DNA of 64,000 nucleotides, taken from assembly GCF_910592395.1 (NCBI RefSeq), contig NC_088310.1, positions 2,549,501-2,613,500 on the forward strand, written 5' to 3'. This DNA comes from Lineus longissimus. Its lineage: Eukaryota > Nemertea > Pilidiophora > Heteronemertea > Lineidae. Below, in pieces: positions 11,641-23,385 of the stretch. The stretch's first letter is position 1; each line of letters starts with the position of its first letter. Below the pieces are notes generated by a model that saw only the letters and a program-made list of their open reading frames with translations, had not been told where the DNA came from and made no database searches. Position numbers and translations under genes: made by a program.

Positions 11641-13145
11641 GATGGTCCAATAATCTGACATTATGCATCTCAACCATGAAGGCCAATGGAAGGACAGGTG
11701 GCAACACAATAGTGCCATGTTAACAAAACATATCACAAAGTTTAATTTGTTGTAACTATCATTTATTAATATGTCCTTAATGTACAGATCACATGTATAT
11801 CACAGTGCTACACATCAACAACTCACAAAGTATTGGACTTCGGGAGTAAAACCAAAGGAAATGCTCAACAAATTCTGATAAATTGATGACATTTTCACTC
11901 GACAATACATGGAATTAGAGATCTAGTATTGACATCTGATTACACTCACACTAAATCATAAACCTTTCAGTTTGCCAAATTCTAACTTCAAAATTTACAA
12001 TACCAGACCTTTGAATAATATTTCATCAAATGAACAATGGAAAAACCATTACTTGGTATCAGCACATCTGATCGTACCTGCACCACTTTTAAATAACTTC
12101 ATAACTTAATTCAGGTTGCAAACATTTCTCATACACTAAAAAACCTCAGTTTCACACTTGCAGAGCATGAACTAGAGTTACTGCAGACACTGTGACAAAG
12201 AATAAGAACAAGAAAGGCCTGATTAGAGCATTTTTCTACTACAGTCAAATTACACTTGGCCCCAGTTTTTTTGTAATTTAATTCCTGGTGAGGTTGGCTT
12301 TTATGATGTTACTTCTATTTCTCATTATTCAATTGCAACAGCAGACAATATGGAATGTAAAGCAGCATGTACAGCAAAAGTTCTGAGATAAACCAACACC
12401 CCACATGCAAAATAAAAAAAAATTGTTTTAAGAAAACTGAACCAAATTAAAAGCATAACCATGATTCTTCAACACTGTAGTGCATAGTTCACTTCAGACA
12501 AAACTTAAAACCCCAGATTTTCACAAACTGTACCCAAAATGTGCAAGTTTTATGCCACCCCAAAGAAATTCAATTCAAGAACAGAATTTTGCAACATCAT
12601 AACAGGAAGTAACACATTTTGATTTTGTGATCCATCTCTTTTACAACTACTGGGTCAGGGTAAGAGTATTAATTTGAGCAAGGTTGTACTGGAGGGACTA
12701 CAGTGATAATAGGAGCCCCCTAAGATTTAGTCCACACTTCATTTCAGGTATGTAACAATTTTGCTGCAGGCAAACTTGGGCACCCTCAACTATACTTTAA
12801 AGCAGCAAGACAGTCTTTTACAGTTTTACACAATTGCATTCAGCCATTACGAAATTTGGGGCAGTCAAGTGAGTCAGATATCAATCTATCGCTACAAATG
12901 GAGTGATCCCACAAATATTCAAATATAACTTGGAATTTCTTAAATTTGCTGGACATTACATCATTCACTATCAAACAAACTTGTTTTTGATGCATATTTT
13001 TTTACTGCTGAAGGTGTGCACTCAATCTAGGACCCCATCTAACATTTCTAAAACAAAACTCATTTCCTAAAATCCCTCCAGGTTTCAATTAACACCAACA
13101 ACGTGATTTATTATGCTCCCCAATTAACCCCATTAAACCAAGTCA
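11641..13145 (-). other. Probable 3' UTR of the methyltransferase gene
   Basis: AT-rich, repeat-poor sequence between the stop codon (13146) and minisatellite array A, with no coding potential. A minus-strand AATAAA lies at 11767-11762, which would give a 3' UTR of about 1.4 kb. Confidence 0.5.
11762..11767 (-). terminator. Candidate polyadenylation signal AATAAA
   Basis: A canonical hexamer on the minus strand, about 120 bp from the edge of minisatellite array A. It is the most distal candidate for the methyltransferase transcript; use is inferred only. Confidence 0.4.
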
Positions 13146-16049
13146 CTACTTCTTTCTGCGCCAGACTGTACAATGCGCTACGGTCAACTGGTTTTTCCTT
13201 GCGGTTTCCCGGATAAAGAATGGCATCTCCTCATCCTCCACCAAGTCAAAAGCTTTTCCGAGTACTTTCTTTAGGCCATCAAAAGCAGTAAATGGTCTAC
13301 CGTTATCATCTATATAAGCACCCACAAGATTTTCCTGAAACAGAAAAGGCAGTTATCATCTTCTGTTCTAATCAAAACCTATGTCTAATTTGACTGAACT
13401 TTCAATTTAACAAACTTCACAGTGTAACACCGTTATGAACACCCCATTTAAGAAAAGTTTTTTTTGTTAAAAGACAAGACATAGCCTTCATTGCTTCTCA
13501 TCATGTATTAATCATATCACCATGAGGAAGGTTTTTCCTAACATCCCTCTAGTCCTAATGTGAAGCACAGTAGTCTCTTCAAAGCGGAAGCCAAATGCCT
13601 AGAAAATGCAGGTGTCACACATGCCTTACAGTCAGACATTGTGGAGGTTTTTATATACTTACGCTTTGAGTATACTCAGGTAAAAATGTGTATGGGCTTG
13701 TTATGACTAGAATTCCACCGGGAGCTACCAAGGCCTTTAATCGATGAAGGAAGTCTGTGGGAAGGTGGAGCCTGCATATAAGATTGGCTGCTAAAACACA
13801 TCCAAATGCTCCCATGTCTAGAGGAAGATTACAGGCATCGCCCCACTGAAATACTGCCTTGGACCGCTCCTTTTAAAGAAAGATAGGAAATAATGTAAAA
13901 ACTAATTTAAAAAAGAAGGCAAGACAAAAATATTTCCTCTGGGGAGGGGGTCATCAGTTTTACCATCCAAACTTTTACTTCGTCAAATATTGAGGTTTCA
14001 TCACACTTCAACCCTCTCCAAGCTGGAGCAAGGTCCATCCACTACGATTTATCTTCATTCAGAAAATTGCTAATGTCTTTTTCATGACAATCACAACAGA
14101 TAACTTTGAACAGCGCCAGTTTTGTTCAATGTTTTTTTGGGTTTTTTTATGGATCTGCCAAGAGTAATGACTTTACCCAGAGATGCTATTCGTATGTACG
14201 TTGAGATGCTATTCATATGTTTGTTGAGATGCTATTCATATGTTTGTTGAGATGCTATTCGTATGTACGTTGAGATGCTATTCATATGTTTGTTGAGATG
14301 CTATTCATATGTTTGTTGAGATGCTATTCGTATGTACGTTGAGATGCTATTCATATGTTTGTTGAGATGCTATTCGTATGTACGTTGAGATGCTATTCAT
14401 ATGTTTGTTGAGATGCTATTCATATGTTTGTTGAGATGCTATTCGTATGTACGTTGAGATGCTATTCATATGTTTGTTGAGATGCTATTCGTATGTACGT
14501 TGAGATGCTATTCATATGTTTGTTGAGATGCTATTCGTATGTACGTTGAGATGCTATTCATATGTTTGTTGAGATGCTATTCGTATGTTTGTTGAGATGC
14601 TATTCGTATGTACGTTGAGATGCTATTCATATGTTTGTTGAGATGCTATTCGTATGTACGTTGAGATGCTATTCATATGTTTGTTGAGATGCTATTCGTA
14701 TGTACGTTGAGATGCTATTCATATGTTTGTTGAGATGCTATTCGTATGTACGTTGAGATGCTATTCATATGTTTGATGAGATGCTATTCGTATGTACGTT
14801 GAGATGACTATCAAACTGACTGTAAGCTTTTAGATGATCCTGCATGTAGCCACGCCAGTTACTGCTGTCAGTGAGAGAAACTTACAATGTCTTTGGGTAC
14901 TTGTGCTACAAGATCTTTATTCATTTCTCCCTGGTCTATCACAGAGTACTCCATCCTGCCCGACTCTCGGAGATGATTGCAAGCATCCACAAATGAATGG
15001 CTGTAGTCTACTCCCACCACTTCATCGAATACCCTGGTAAGTTCAAAACATGAGCGTCCAACAGCGCAGCCAATATCTAGGGCTCTGTTAGGTATACTGT
15101 CCTGGAAAGGATAAACAAAATAACATCAGAATAAACATAGTTCCCAGTAAAAATAAAAACTTCAAAAAATCATGTTTCTTGTCAGCTGTTGGCCAGCCAA
15201 GATTGTGGCCATGGCGCGAAAAATGAATATACTTTTTATTCATTTATTCATTTGCCACCACTCTATAATTTCTTTTTACATCCGACCACACATGGTCTTG
15301 TTTTGCGACAATGTCTCTTTGAATGTGTTAAAGATCAGATTTTGGCTGGTCCTTCCTCACTGACCTCAGTACTTGTTTGTGGCAGTAGCCGGCATAGCGT
15401 TATTTCATCATGTGTACAACATGCATGAACAATACATGAGATTACAAGTTCTCCAATCAATGTCACCTGTCTTGTCTGGTACTTAGATAAGTAATATGAC
15501 CCACTACATTTGGTTTAGATTACATGGTATGGTTTAGATTATATGTCATGATGTAGGCCTACATTTACATTCAGCCTACGAAAAGAAAGACTCGGCATAT
15601 TCATATGCTCCTAATTCATATGCTACCAATACCATGACTGAGTACAACCAGTTCACTCGCCACTAGATTGGACAGACTCTCTGTCTCAACAGCTTATATT
15701 AACTCCCAACTCGAAATCTTCATGTAGGACTAGGCCTACTAAAAATAAATCTAAAACAAACCTCTTTTTTGTAATGCTTGATACAAACATCAGCACATCT
15801 CTTAGGGAACTCCAAGACGTCCTTGGGTACGAAGTCCCACTGTAAAACCTCACTTGGAGAGCCGTAATGGAAAATGAGGTATTCGTTCAGTACTTTTGGA
15901 GTTTCGTAGGATTCGTTACCCTTTCCACACCGGCGCCGCCGCCTACTATTCGACCAGAGTTTGTAAGTGGAGTACGCAGCTATACCCGATGTGATACCCA
16001 AACAACCAAAGGCAAATACCCTATGATCAATTCCATACAATAATGGCAT
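13146..16049 (-). CDS. Membrane-anchored SAM methyltransferase resembling the OvoA C-terminal domain (299 aa)
   Basis: Exons in gene order: 16049-15762, 15101-14886, 13869-13663, 13334-13146; all phase 0, ending in TAG. Residues about 8-30 form a hydrophobic helix followed by SRRRRR, suggesting a signal anchor with a positive flank. Then YETPKVLNEYLIFHYG, SAM motif I ALDIGCAVGRSCFEL (from residue 103), VVGVDYSHSF, GDACNLPLDMGAF, APGGILVITSPYTFLPEYT and the ending EMPFFIRETARKNQLTVAHC. These blocks, above all the last two, are the signature of the 4-mercaptohistidine N1-methyltransferase domain that forms the C-terminus of OvoA in ovothiol synthesis. The OvoA sulfoxide-synthase part is absent here. 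The true substrate is unknown; it could be a thiol-histidine or an unrelated small molecule. Intron 2 carries a minisatellite. Confidence 0.85.
14181..14801. repeat. 23-bp minisatellite, 27 copies, two alternating variants
   Basis: Each unit starts AGATGCTATTC and ends either ATATGTTTGTTG (type A) or GTATGTACGTTG (type B). The order is BAABAABABAABABABA, one hybrid unit, then BABABAB, a variant A and a final B. The array lies in intron 2 of the methyltransferase gene and shows almost no substitutions apart from the A/B sites, so it expanded recently. Confidence 0.97.
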
Positions 16050-16216
16050 GTTTAGTTGGTGAATTTTCGCCTATTTTGGGCAAAATATCAAGAGAAGTTA
16101 TGCAAAAACTTGAGAAAATCGATTGCACTTTTTGTCTTTTAATTTTTGATAAACCTCTGTGAACTAATTCCACATTGGCCGTGGTGGCATGCCCTTAAGA
16201 TGCGTGGTGGATCGAG

Positions 16217-16433
16217 GCGCGTTCGATTTCTAGCGCCGCGCTTCGGTAAGCACCGGATCTCGGGCCTTGAAGCGCATGCCCAGTATGAATCGAGCCCGAA
16301 CGCTCTGGCGCCAGGCCGACCCGGCGCTTATGCATAGGCGCTCACTTCGGCCTGGCGCGAGATGAGGCTCCAGTACCAAAAATAACTTACTGGCGCTTAC
16401 TCGCGCAAGTGCGGCGCTAGTAATCGAACGCGC
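16217..16433. mobile_element. GC-rich fold-back element upstream of the methyltransferase gene
   Basis: The left arm GCGCGTTCGATTTCTAGCGC and the right arm (ending TAATCGAACGCGC at 16433) are inverted copies of about 40 bp with a few mismatches, and a second inner inverted pair (GCGCCAGGCCGA / TCGGCCTGGCGC) lies inside. It stands out by high GC in AT-rich surroundings. GTTCGATT resembles a tRNA box B, so it may be two facing tRNA-derived SINE heads rather than a DNA transposon. Confidence 0.6.
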
Positions 16434-17051
16434 TAATAATGGGCTAAGGGGCTCCCGTCATCGACATCATGCTGGTGTGGGACGCGAATGGGGAGTGAGG
16501 TGTTTATGGGCGTCACTTTGATTCAGTTGATGGGTCAGGTTTGTCGTTCCACCAGTGGTGTTGGTTAGTCCTTCCTCAGTACGCGCTAGTGGCTCGGAGT
16601 AATGGTATGAGCCGTTAGTGTTTCTTGACCACGTGCCCAGTCATTATGACTTTGGCGATGGCTCTTGGCCGAGTTTACAGCCCAATACATCCAGACGCAC
16701 TTATTTCCTTCGGAAATGGGTGGAATCCCAGTTTGTGAGCGGATATCACTATATCTTTAACGCTGTTCGTCAGTCTAAAAAAGATCTGGTGCTAGTCATG
16801 TCAGGGCTTGGGGTAATGGGTATAGTAAAAATTAACCGGGTAGAGAATTTTGTATTGTGACGAAACTCATCTTCAGGAGTTTAGAGCTAAATAAGACATT
16901 TATTGTGTTAGTTTTGGTGATGTCCGGAGTTTACAGAGAATTAATTAGACTTATTGAATTGCCAAATTCTTAGCTTTTATCATTTCTTAGTCAACTTCAC
17001 ATGTAAACTCTCTACCCTACTGAGGGTATCCGTTTATATTTGTCCCCATGG
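16434..17051. other. Spacer between the protease and methyltransferase genes
   Basis: No gene seen. It contains the presumed 3' UTR of the protease gene on the minus strand. Short open frames here have no splice context or family similarity. Confidence 0.5.
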
Positions 17052-19036
17052 TTAGATCTGTCGGTTCTTGGCTATCCAATCGACGTAGTGACTCGTCCTG
17101 CAGTAGACATCTGGCTCCTGGTGCTTTCCGCAAGGTGCACCACCCCAAGACACAATGCCATCCAGCACCCAGCGTCTGCCGCGGTAACAGCTCAGGGGAC
17201 CTCCAGAATCACCCTGCAAACGGACAGATTAAGTGACACGTCAGCACCTCGAGATCATTAGAAAATATCATATCAGGCAGGTTTCACTGTTACGGCGACG
17301 ATGTTTTTACTCCCCCACTTTCCCGCCAACAAGAGGCCCGCAACCTGATGCTCACAGCTTGGAGTGGCAGAGCGGCGAGTCCCTCCACGTCATACATCTT
17401 TACCTTAGACAAGGTGACAGCATATCAGCAGTGCCCCGATTAGAAGCTCATCAACGTAAAAAATAACTTACATGACAGGCAGATTGTGGTACTCCACCTC
17501 CTGCGCACACATTATCGTCGTGGATAACCTTCCTGTGGTGGTAGCGATAGGGGATCTCACAAACGCTGTTTTCTATCACACGCTGGGGGATAAACTGGAG
17601 AACCTCGATATCTTGTTCTGAAAATCCAGATGACCAATTTCACACGGATGACAGACGGATGTGATTATACATGTATATCTACTGCTGGAACATAATACTC
17701 CCGCCAAACTCCCGTTAATAAAGCGGTTCTGTTGCGACTTTTTGAGATACAATAATCTAATTTACTCGATGGTTACGTTTCCGATATATACACGTTACAC
17801 ACCGGGAGGAGAGTGGATGGATCATCCGGCCCGCGTTTTTCCAGTTACGTATTCAGAAGACAGTAAATCATACGCAGTGATCTTTCCGTTAGCACGGCGT
17901 GGGCATACCTCCTTTGGCGTCAACAAGGCCAAATCCGGATACTACACAATCCGCTCCAACTGGAACGACATCTTCTTGGCTCTCAGGCAGACATATAGGG
18001 CTAGTCACGTCATCAAAGACTACTGGTGTCTTCAGCTTGATGATGGCTATATCAAAACCTTAGAATATAAAAATGTAACATCAACATCGGCTTCATAGAA
18101 ATGTTAACATCAGTTCTTTGATTTGGTATACGTTTACGTAATACATGTAGGTCTAGAATCGAAACCTCACCATTTTTCTCATGAAGTTAAGCGTACAGCT
18201 GGTGTGACCGCAAGTAAATAATCCCCCCCCCCCCCATACCGTACACCCATAGCTAAGGAACAATTAAGACAGTTGCCATTTTCTTACCATTATGGGTCAT
18301 GCCGTCGAATCGCTCATGTTTCTTGACTGTCCTTATCCTGTGGCTCTTCTTCGAGCCGTATTTTATGGTACTGAGGTCATTAGTCCCAGCAACAACAGTC
18401 CATTTCCCTACCCACGGCCTGAAGAAAAATATTGTCCTACGAATTATACACTCGAATACACTGTACGTATAATCTCAAGTCTGAACTATAGCGCGTAGCC
18501 TACGTTCAAAAAGGTCTGGTTCCGTTCAACTGAATCGTTTCTATACTCATTGGGATGTGAAAAGAAACGGTCTCTCGGAAGATGTTTTTCTTGACGACTG
18601 ATGACACCTCGCCCAACACTTACCCCAGGATGTCGTCTGCAATGCAGTGCGCCGCCGTCACGACAGTGTACTCATCTAGCAGGCTACCCCCACAGTAATG
18701 GAGCCCCGTCGTTTGGAGACTGATTTGCCAGGGCCATTGTCCATTCTTGGCTGCAGAACCGCCGATGATACGGAATGACGGCGATATTTGGCCACACCCA
18801 ACTGCGTATAAAACGAAAAGGCACTCGAGTATATCAGAGTCTTCCAAATAAATGTATTTGAACGACTGGAGACCAGCATCCTAAGATTCAGGTTTTTCAC
18901 TCGTATAGGTTTTTCCGAAACTTCGGGGTCGTTGAGATGAGTTATCAATGAGAAATTCCTTACCGTTTTGAGAGTTAGCCAGAAGGCAAGAAGTACTCGC
19001 TAGGAGTAAAAGCGCGTACAGCGGATGCAACTTCAT
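17052..19036 (-). CDS. Secreted chymotrypsin/elastase-like serine protease (279 aa)
   Basis: Exons in gene order: 19036-18964, 18801-18624, 18418-18288, 18058-17909, 17617-17472, 17213-17052; phases match and the model ends in TAA. Exon 1 encodes a signal peptide ([20 protein letters not shown]). The zymogen activation site is [19 protein letters not shown]. The triad is complete: His in VTAAHC, Asp in FDIAIIKL, Ser in GDSGGP. The residue six before the catalytic Ser is Ser (SACHGDSGGP), the chymotrypsin/elastase state rather than trypsin's Asp, so cleavage after large or small hydrophobic residues is expected. The propeptide Cys (VGCGQ) and the Cys in SPICLP fit the chymotrypsinogen disulphide. 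[10 protein letters not shown] near the end is unusual in having Cys-Arg where most relatives have Thr-Arg. It is likely a digestive or extracellular enzyme. One acceptor (before 18058) is AAG rather than CAG. Confidence 0.93.
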
Positions 19037-19655
19037 CACGAACTCGGAAAAATGCACAACTACAGAACGACCGACGCTGCACTAAAATATGATAGAATGC
19101 AAGCCGACAGCAGTGTCCTGAAGTTGGTGTATAAAAAGCTTGTGAGAAGCTACTCTGATGCTGGTCATTTACTTAGACCGACATTTTTGTCCGAATTGTT
19201 ATCGGTCTTGTTTTATCTGTTCTCAGCAGATGGGATTTCTCACTCGCCCGAGATGCATAGGGCCTATACGCTGGTCCGGACTTGACTGGGGAACGAGCAA
19301 ATCTCTTGGTAGGCGGGAACTGAACTTGTACTGTCAATCGTCAACTGGATTTTGGTGAATAAACATATTAAAAGGGAGACTATAGGCACGAAGTCACAGA
19401 TAGGCCAGTCATCTATGCTGTCTCACTGTTCACGCAATAACCAGACCATGTCCCCCAACGGTACGAATTGGTAATGGAGACCACAAATTATTAGTCACAC
19501 CCACCCACACAATGATGGTGACGAAGCGCCTCCGATGAATATCTACCGTTCTATTCCGGGCCGAGTTCGAGCGGCATGTGGGAAAGGGCCACGCCCCTTC
19601 AACTCCCGCCAAATATTTTTAAAGCGACCAATCGTGATGCGCCGCGTCCGAGCGC
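19037..19655. other. Upstream region of the protease gene
   Basis: Presumed 5' UTR and promoter of the minus-strand protease gene. No coding sequence and no convincing TATA box in the right orientation was seen. Confidence 0.4.
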
Positions 19656-19836
19656 GGAGGGTTGGCCAATTCCTCAAAGTGCCAGGAACCTTCATTAATA
19701 TTCATGTATGATGTCATATTGACTAACGCAATCAATGAGATCACGTGCCATTTGTTACATCCACAATGTCACATGGTTCCTGTAACTGCTATTTTTAGAA
19801 ATCCACATGGAGGAAGTACTACAGTATACTCAAGTA

Positions 19837-20012
19837 CAGTGGAACCTCCCTTAGCGGTCACCTCTCCATTAAGGACAACCTCTCAATTAAGGACACTAGG
19901 TTTGGTCCCAAATTGGTCGTTTCCATTCAATTCAATCTCTAATCAGGACACCTCTCTAGGAGGACAGCACTTGTCAGTCCCGAGGGTGTCCTTAATAGAG
20001 AGGTTCTACTGT
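19837..20012. mobile_element. Tigger/pogo-like MITE nested in the longer element
   Basis: The termini CAGTGGAACCTC and GAGGTTCTACTG are inverted copies flanked by TA on both sides, the target preference of Tc1/mariner-type elements. The interior repeats TTAAGGACA-type subterminal motifs. It splits the host element exactly where the 40.3-kb copy is continuous, so it jumped in later. Confidence 0.85.
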
Positions 20013-20204
20013 AGTTTATCTGTTTAAAAGTTTGGGGATGTTTTTGAAATTTTCTTGTGAAAAGATTGACAGGTCATCTTAGTACTTTGTTCGCATCGCA
20101 GGGTAAAATGTGGGTTTAATCCTTATATCATGGGATAGTTTGGGGTTAATTGCCCAACCACAGGGAATAATCTTCAACTCCTGTTCTGGGTGTGGCCCAG
20201 TGGT

Positions 20205-20869
20205 AAGGCATCCAGAACTCAAGGCCTTGTAACTGGGAGGTGAAAGGTGTTGGGGACCTTAAGTTTGATACCCATTTTCACATAGGGGTTACTGAAGGCC
20301 AGTTGGGGTACAAGACCGGTTGTAACTTGAAAAAAACAACAGTTAGTAAATAATCTTCTTGAATGCAATTTATTCCAACAGTTCAACATTCATTTTTGTG
20401 CATTTGGTCACTTTTTACAGTTTGATCATGTCGGCAGTATTCTGAGATGCAAACATAAATATATAATATAAATCTGATTACCAGCAAATAAGGTCCACAA
20501 AGTTTTCATGACTTTTAAAAACCATGCAAACCCCTCTGAAAAGCAGACCCAGACCCAACAGTACAGGATTGGACTTCAGCAAGTTGCCTCTAGTGCAAGT
20601 ATCAACCCCCCCCCCCCCTCCCTATTTAGGGTCAGAAATCCACTGAACTTTGTAGACATTGTTCGCCTGGTCATGCGTTTCTTACAAGGAACATTGCATG
20701 CTGGGAAGGGCACAGACTTTCTGCTTGCAAAACACTGTTGTAAGCGATATTTGAAAACACTAGAATTGCTGGTATATGATATGTGCTCGGGATCATCACC
20801 ATGCAGTGTTGATGTCGCAAAGGCGAGGCAAAACACCCCACAGTCATAATCGTTTTCCTGCTTCCATGT
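20205..20869. other. Extra segment in the long element copy, with tRNA-like start
   Basis: The segment is absent from the 40.3-kb copy. Its beginning (with the preceding CCCAGTGGT) looks like tRNA box A, and GTTTGATACCC near 20264 looks like box B, so part may be a SINE. The rest is unidentified and contains a poly-C tract. It could be an insertion here or a deletion in the other copy. Confidence 0.5.
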
Positions 20870-21139
20870 TGAAATTCCCGCCGGTGACGTAGGGTCACAT
20901 GATCTATGATTAATACATGAATATTAATGAAGGTCCCTGGCGCTTTGGGGAATTAGCCTCTTCCTATCTTCAGCAGTCATCTTTCTCCATTGCTGGATCT
21001 GTTTGTGTGGAGCCAACCAATTTCAATAATCACTCAATTCATTCATCTTGGTGAGGCAGTTTAGTCTTGTGCTGTTTATTGCCCAGTCACCGGTGACAAC
21101 AAAATTGAATGCTTGCTACAAATGAACAAGTCAAACAAT

Positions 21140-22340
21140 CTCAATGAAACCGGCGGCTGGTGCAATTTCTATGCATCCGGTGTCACTTCCTTCAAGGAAT
21201 CCTCGATTCTGTAGACCAAGTTGAAGTCTGAAAGTATAACTGTGGAGACGAATTAGTGATACAAACCTGACAAAGACTCTGTCTTGCTTCTTGAAAAGTG
21301 GCCCAGTGTCCCTTCCTTCCTTCAAGGAATCCTTCTAGACTCTGTAGACTGAGTTGAAGTCTGAAAGTATAACCGTGGAGACGAATTAGCGATACAAACC
21401 TGACAATTTCTCCGTCTTGCTTCTTGAAAAATGGCCGTGTCCCTTCCTTCCTTCAAGGAATCCTTCTGGACTCTGTAGACTAAGTTGAAGTCTGAAAGTA
21501 TAACTGTGGAGACGGATTAGCGATACAAACCTGACAAAGACTCTGTCTTGCTTCTTGAAAAATGGCCGTGTCCCTTCCTTCCTTCAAGGAATCCTTCTGG
21601 ACTCTGTAGACTAAGTTGAAGTCTGAAAGTATAACTGTGGAGACGAATTAGCGATACAAACCTGACAATTTCTCTGTCTTGCTTCTTGAAAAATGGCCGT
21701 GTCCCTTCCTTCCTTCAAGGAATCCTTCTGGACTCTGTAGACTGAGCTGAAGTCTGAAAGTATAACTGTGGAGACGAATTAGCGATACAAACCTGACAAT
21801 TTCTCCCTCTTGCTTCTTGAAAAATGGCCGTGTCCCTTCCTTCCTTCAAGGAATCCTTCTGGACTCTGTAGACTAAGTTGAAGTCTGAAAGTATAACTGT
21901 GGAGACGAATTAGCGATACAAACCTGACAATGTCTCCGTCTTGCTTCTTGAAAAATGGCTGTGTCCCTTCCTTCCTTCAAGGAATCCGACTGTATACCAA
22001 GTTGAAGTCTGAAAGTATAACTGTGGATACATTTTAGTGATACAAACCTCACCGTCTCAGTCCTTCTTGAAAGTTGCACCTCCTTCCTCTCGAAAAATAG
22101 CGAAAAATACAGCAGCATCATCTCTCCTCCATTTCATCTCTCGAAAATGACATGAAATGAGTCAATCTCTCGGTGTACCTCATCCTCTCGAAAATTAGCG
22201 AAAAAAATATAGCAGCGTCATCTCTTCTGCTTCTTGAAAATTGCCCGAGTCCCGTCCTTCCTTCCTTCCATCAACGAAAACTGTAGACCAAGTCTGAAAT
22301 TATAACTGTGGATACAGATTAGTGTTACAAACCTGACAAC
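21140..22340. repeat. 130-bp tandem repeat array
   Basis: About seven good units with a period of about 130 bp, each with CCTTCCTTCCTTCAAGGAAT, a GTAGACT.AGTTGAAGTCTGA block, GAGACGAATTAGCGATAC and TTGCTTCTTGAAAAATGGCC. Units from 21310 to 21990 are nearly identical; flanking ones up to 22340 decay. No gene is encoded. Confidence 0.93.
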
Positions 22341-22640
22341 GTCTCCATCCTTGGCTGGGTCTCAAGTCTTCCATCCACTGATCTTCTCCAGCACCATGGA
22401 CCAAAGTTGAACGCCAGAAACAAACATTTCTTTTTTCAAAATGGGACTCTGAAAGTAATAAAACTGAAACCAATGTCAGATTATACATTTAAATATATCA
22501 CTGGAAGCACGGTGGTCCCCTGAATGCCATCAGGGTCTCTACTTCTTCTTCTTGTTCCAGTTAAAGTGAAATATCTCCATGGAGTACTGTCAAATAATAG
22601 TGAAGTCTTCCTAAGAATAGTTTTGTCTCTCCCATCAAGC

Positions 22641-23130
22641 ATGCGTGATCTCATAAAACACAGACTCCTTCAAAAGACATCTTAAAGAGTATTTCAACGC
22701 ATTTTCAATTGCTCCGATGATTGTTTTTTGCCATTATTTTACGAAACAATTGGTTTACTCATGCATTGTATTATTTTTGATGTATACTCCTTTTGGTGTC
22801 TTGTGGCTTGCATTCTTTTCTCATTTTCTCAGTTCTTTTTTTCTGCAAAGGAAAATATAAAAATTGAATATGTGGTACTATAAGACATGCGTGATCTCAT
22901 AAAACAGACTCCTTCAAAAGACATCTTAGAGTATTTCAACACATTTTCAATTGCTCCGATGATTGTTTTTTGCCATCATTTTACTAAACAATTGTTTTAC
23001 TCATGCATTGTTTTATTTTTGATGTATACTGCTTTTGGTGTCTTGTGGCTTGCATTCTTTTATCATCTTCTCTGTTCTTTTTTTCTGCAAAGGAAAATAT
23101 GAAAATTGAATATGTGATACTACAAGACAA
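22641..23130. repeat. Recent tandem duplication of about 246 bp
   Basis: The segment beginning ATGCGTGATCTCATAAAAC at 22641 is repeated from 22887 with few differences. Both copies contain TTTTTTGCCAT, GATGTATACT and AAGGAAAATAT. It is non-coding as far as I can see. Confidence 0.9.
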
Positions 23131-23175
23131 AGTCAGTTGTGTTGTGTGCGCTGTGATGTATAGTAATGGTCTCTT

Positions 23176-23385
23176 CTTCTCTATTTTCTGAACCTCTCTA
23201 ATGTGTCTTGCAGCCATTAAAAGTGCGAGGGACCTTCCCAATGTGTTGTCTTCTTCTTCATTCTTCTATTGGAGTCGTCTTCTCTATTTTCTGAACCTCT
23301 CAGTCTCTAACGTGTCTTGCAGCCAAAAGTGCGCAGGACCTTCCCCAATTGTCTTCTTCTTCTTCGTTCTTCTATCGGAGTTGTT
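23176..23385. repeat. Tandem duplication of about 102 bp
   Basis: TCTTCTCTATTTTCTGAACC starts both copies (23176 and 23278), followed by GTGTCTTGCAGCC and a run of CTTCTTCTT. Neither copy forms an exon with a visible frame. Confidence 0.8.

Larger units (their letters stand above)
19656..20960. mobile_element. Long copy of a ~42-bp-TIR element, with insertions
   Basis: The left end (about GGCCAATTCCTCAAAG, then CCTTCATTAATATTCATG) and right end (CATGAATATTAATGAAGG, then CTTTGGGGAATTAGCC) are inverted copies. The same family occurs at 40305-40770 in the opposite orientation, and internal sequence aligns along most of its length. Relative to that shorter copy, this one carries a clean MITE (19837-20012) and about 660 bp of extra sequence (20205-20869). 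No transposase is encoded. Confidence 0.8.

Noticed and set aside
14181-14801. CRISPR-like regular repeats
   Set aside because: The repeats are directly joined with no unique spacers and lie in an intron of an animal gene; it is a minisatellite. The same applies to the 130-bp and 193-bp arrays.
15172-15428. Open frames upstream of methyltransferase exon 2
   Set aside because: They lie on the plus strand within intron 1 of the minus-strand gene and have no supporting signals.
17661-18098. 145-codon plus-strand open frame
   Set aside because: It is antisense to a protease exon and its intron; the minus strand has the conserved protease sequence and splice sites.
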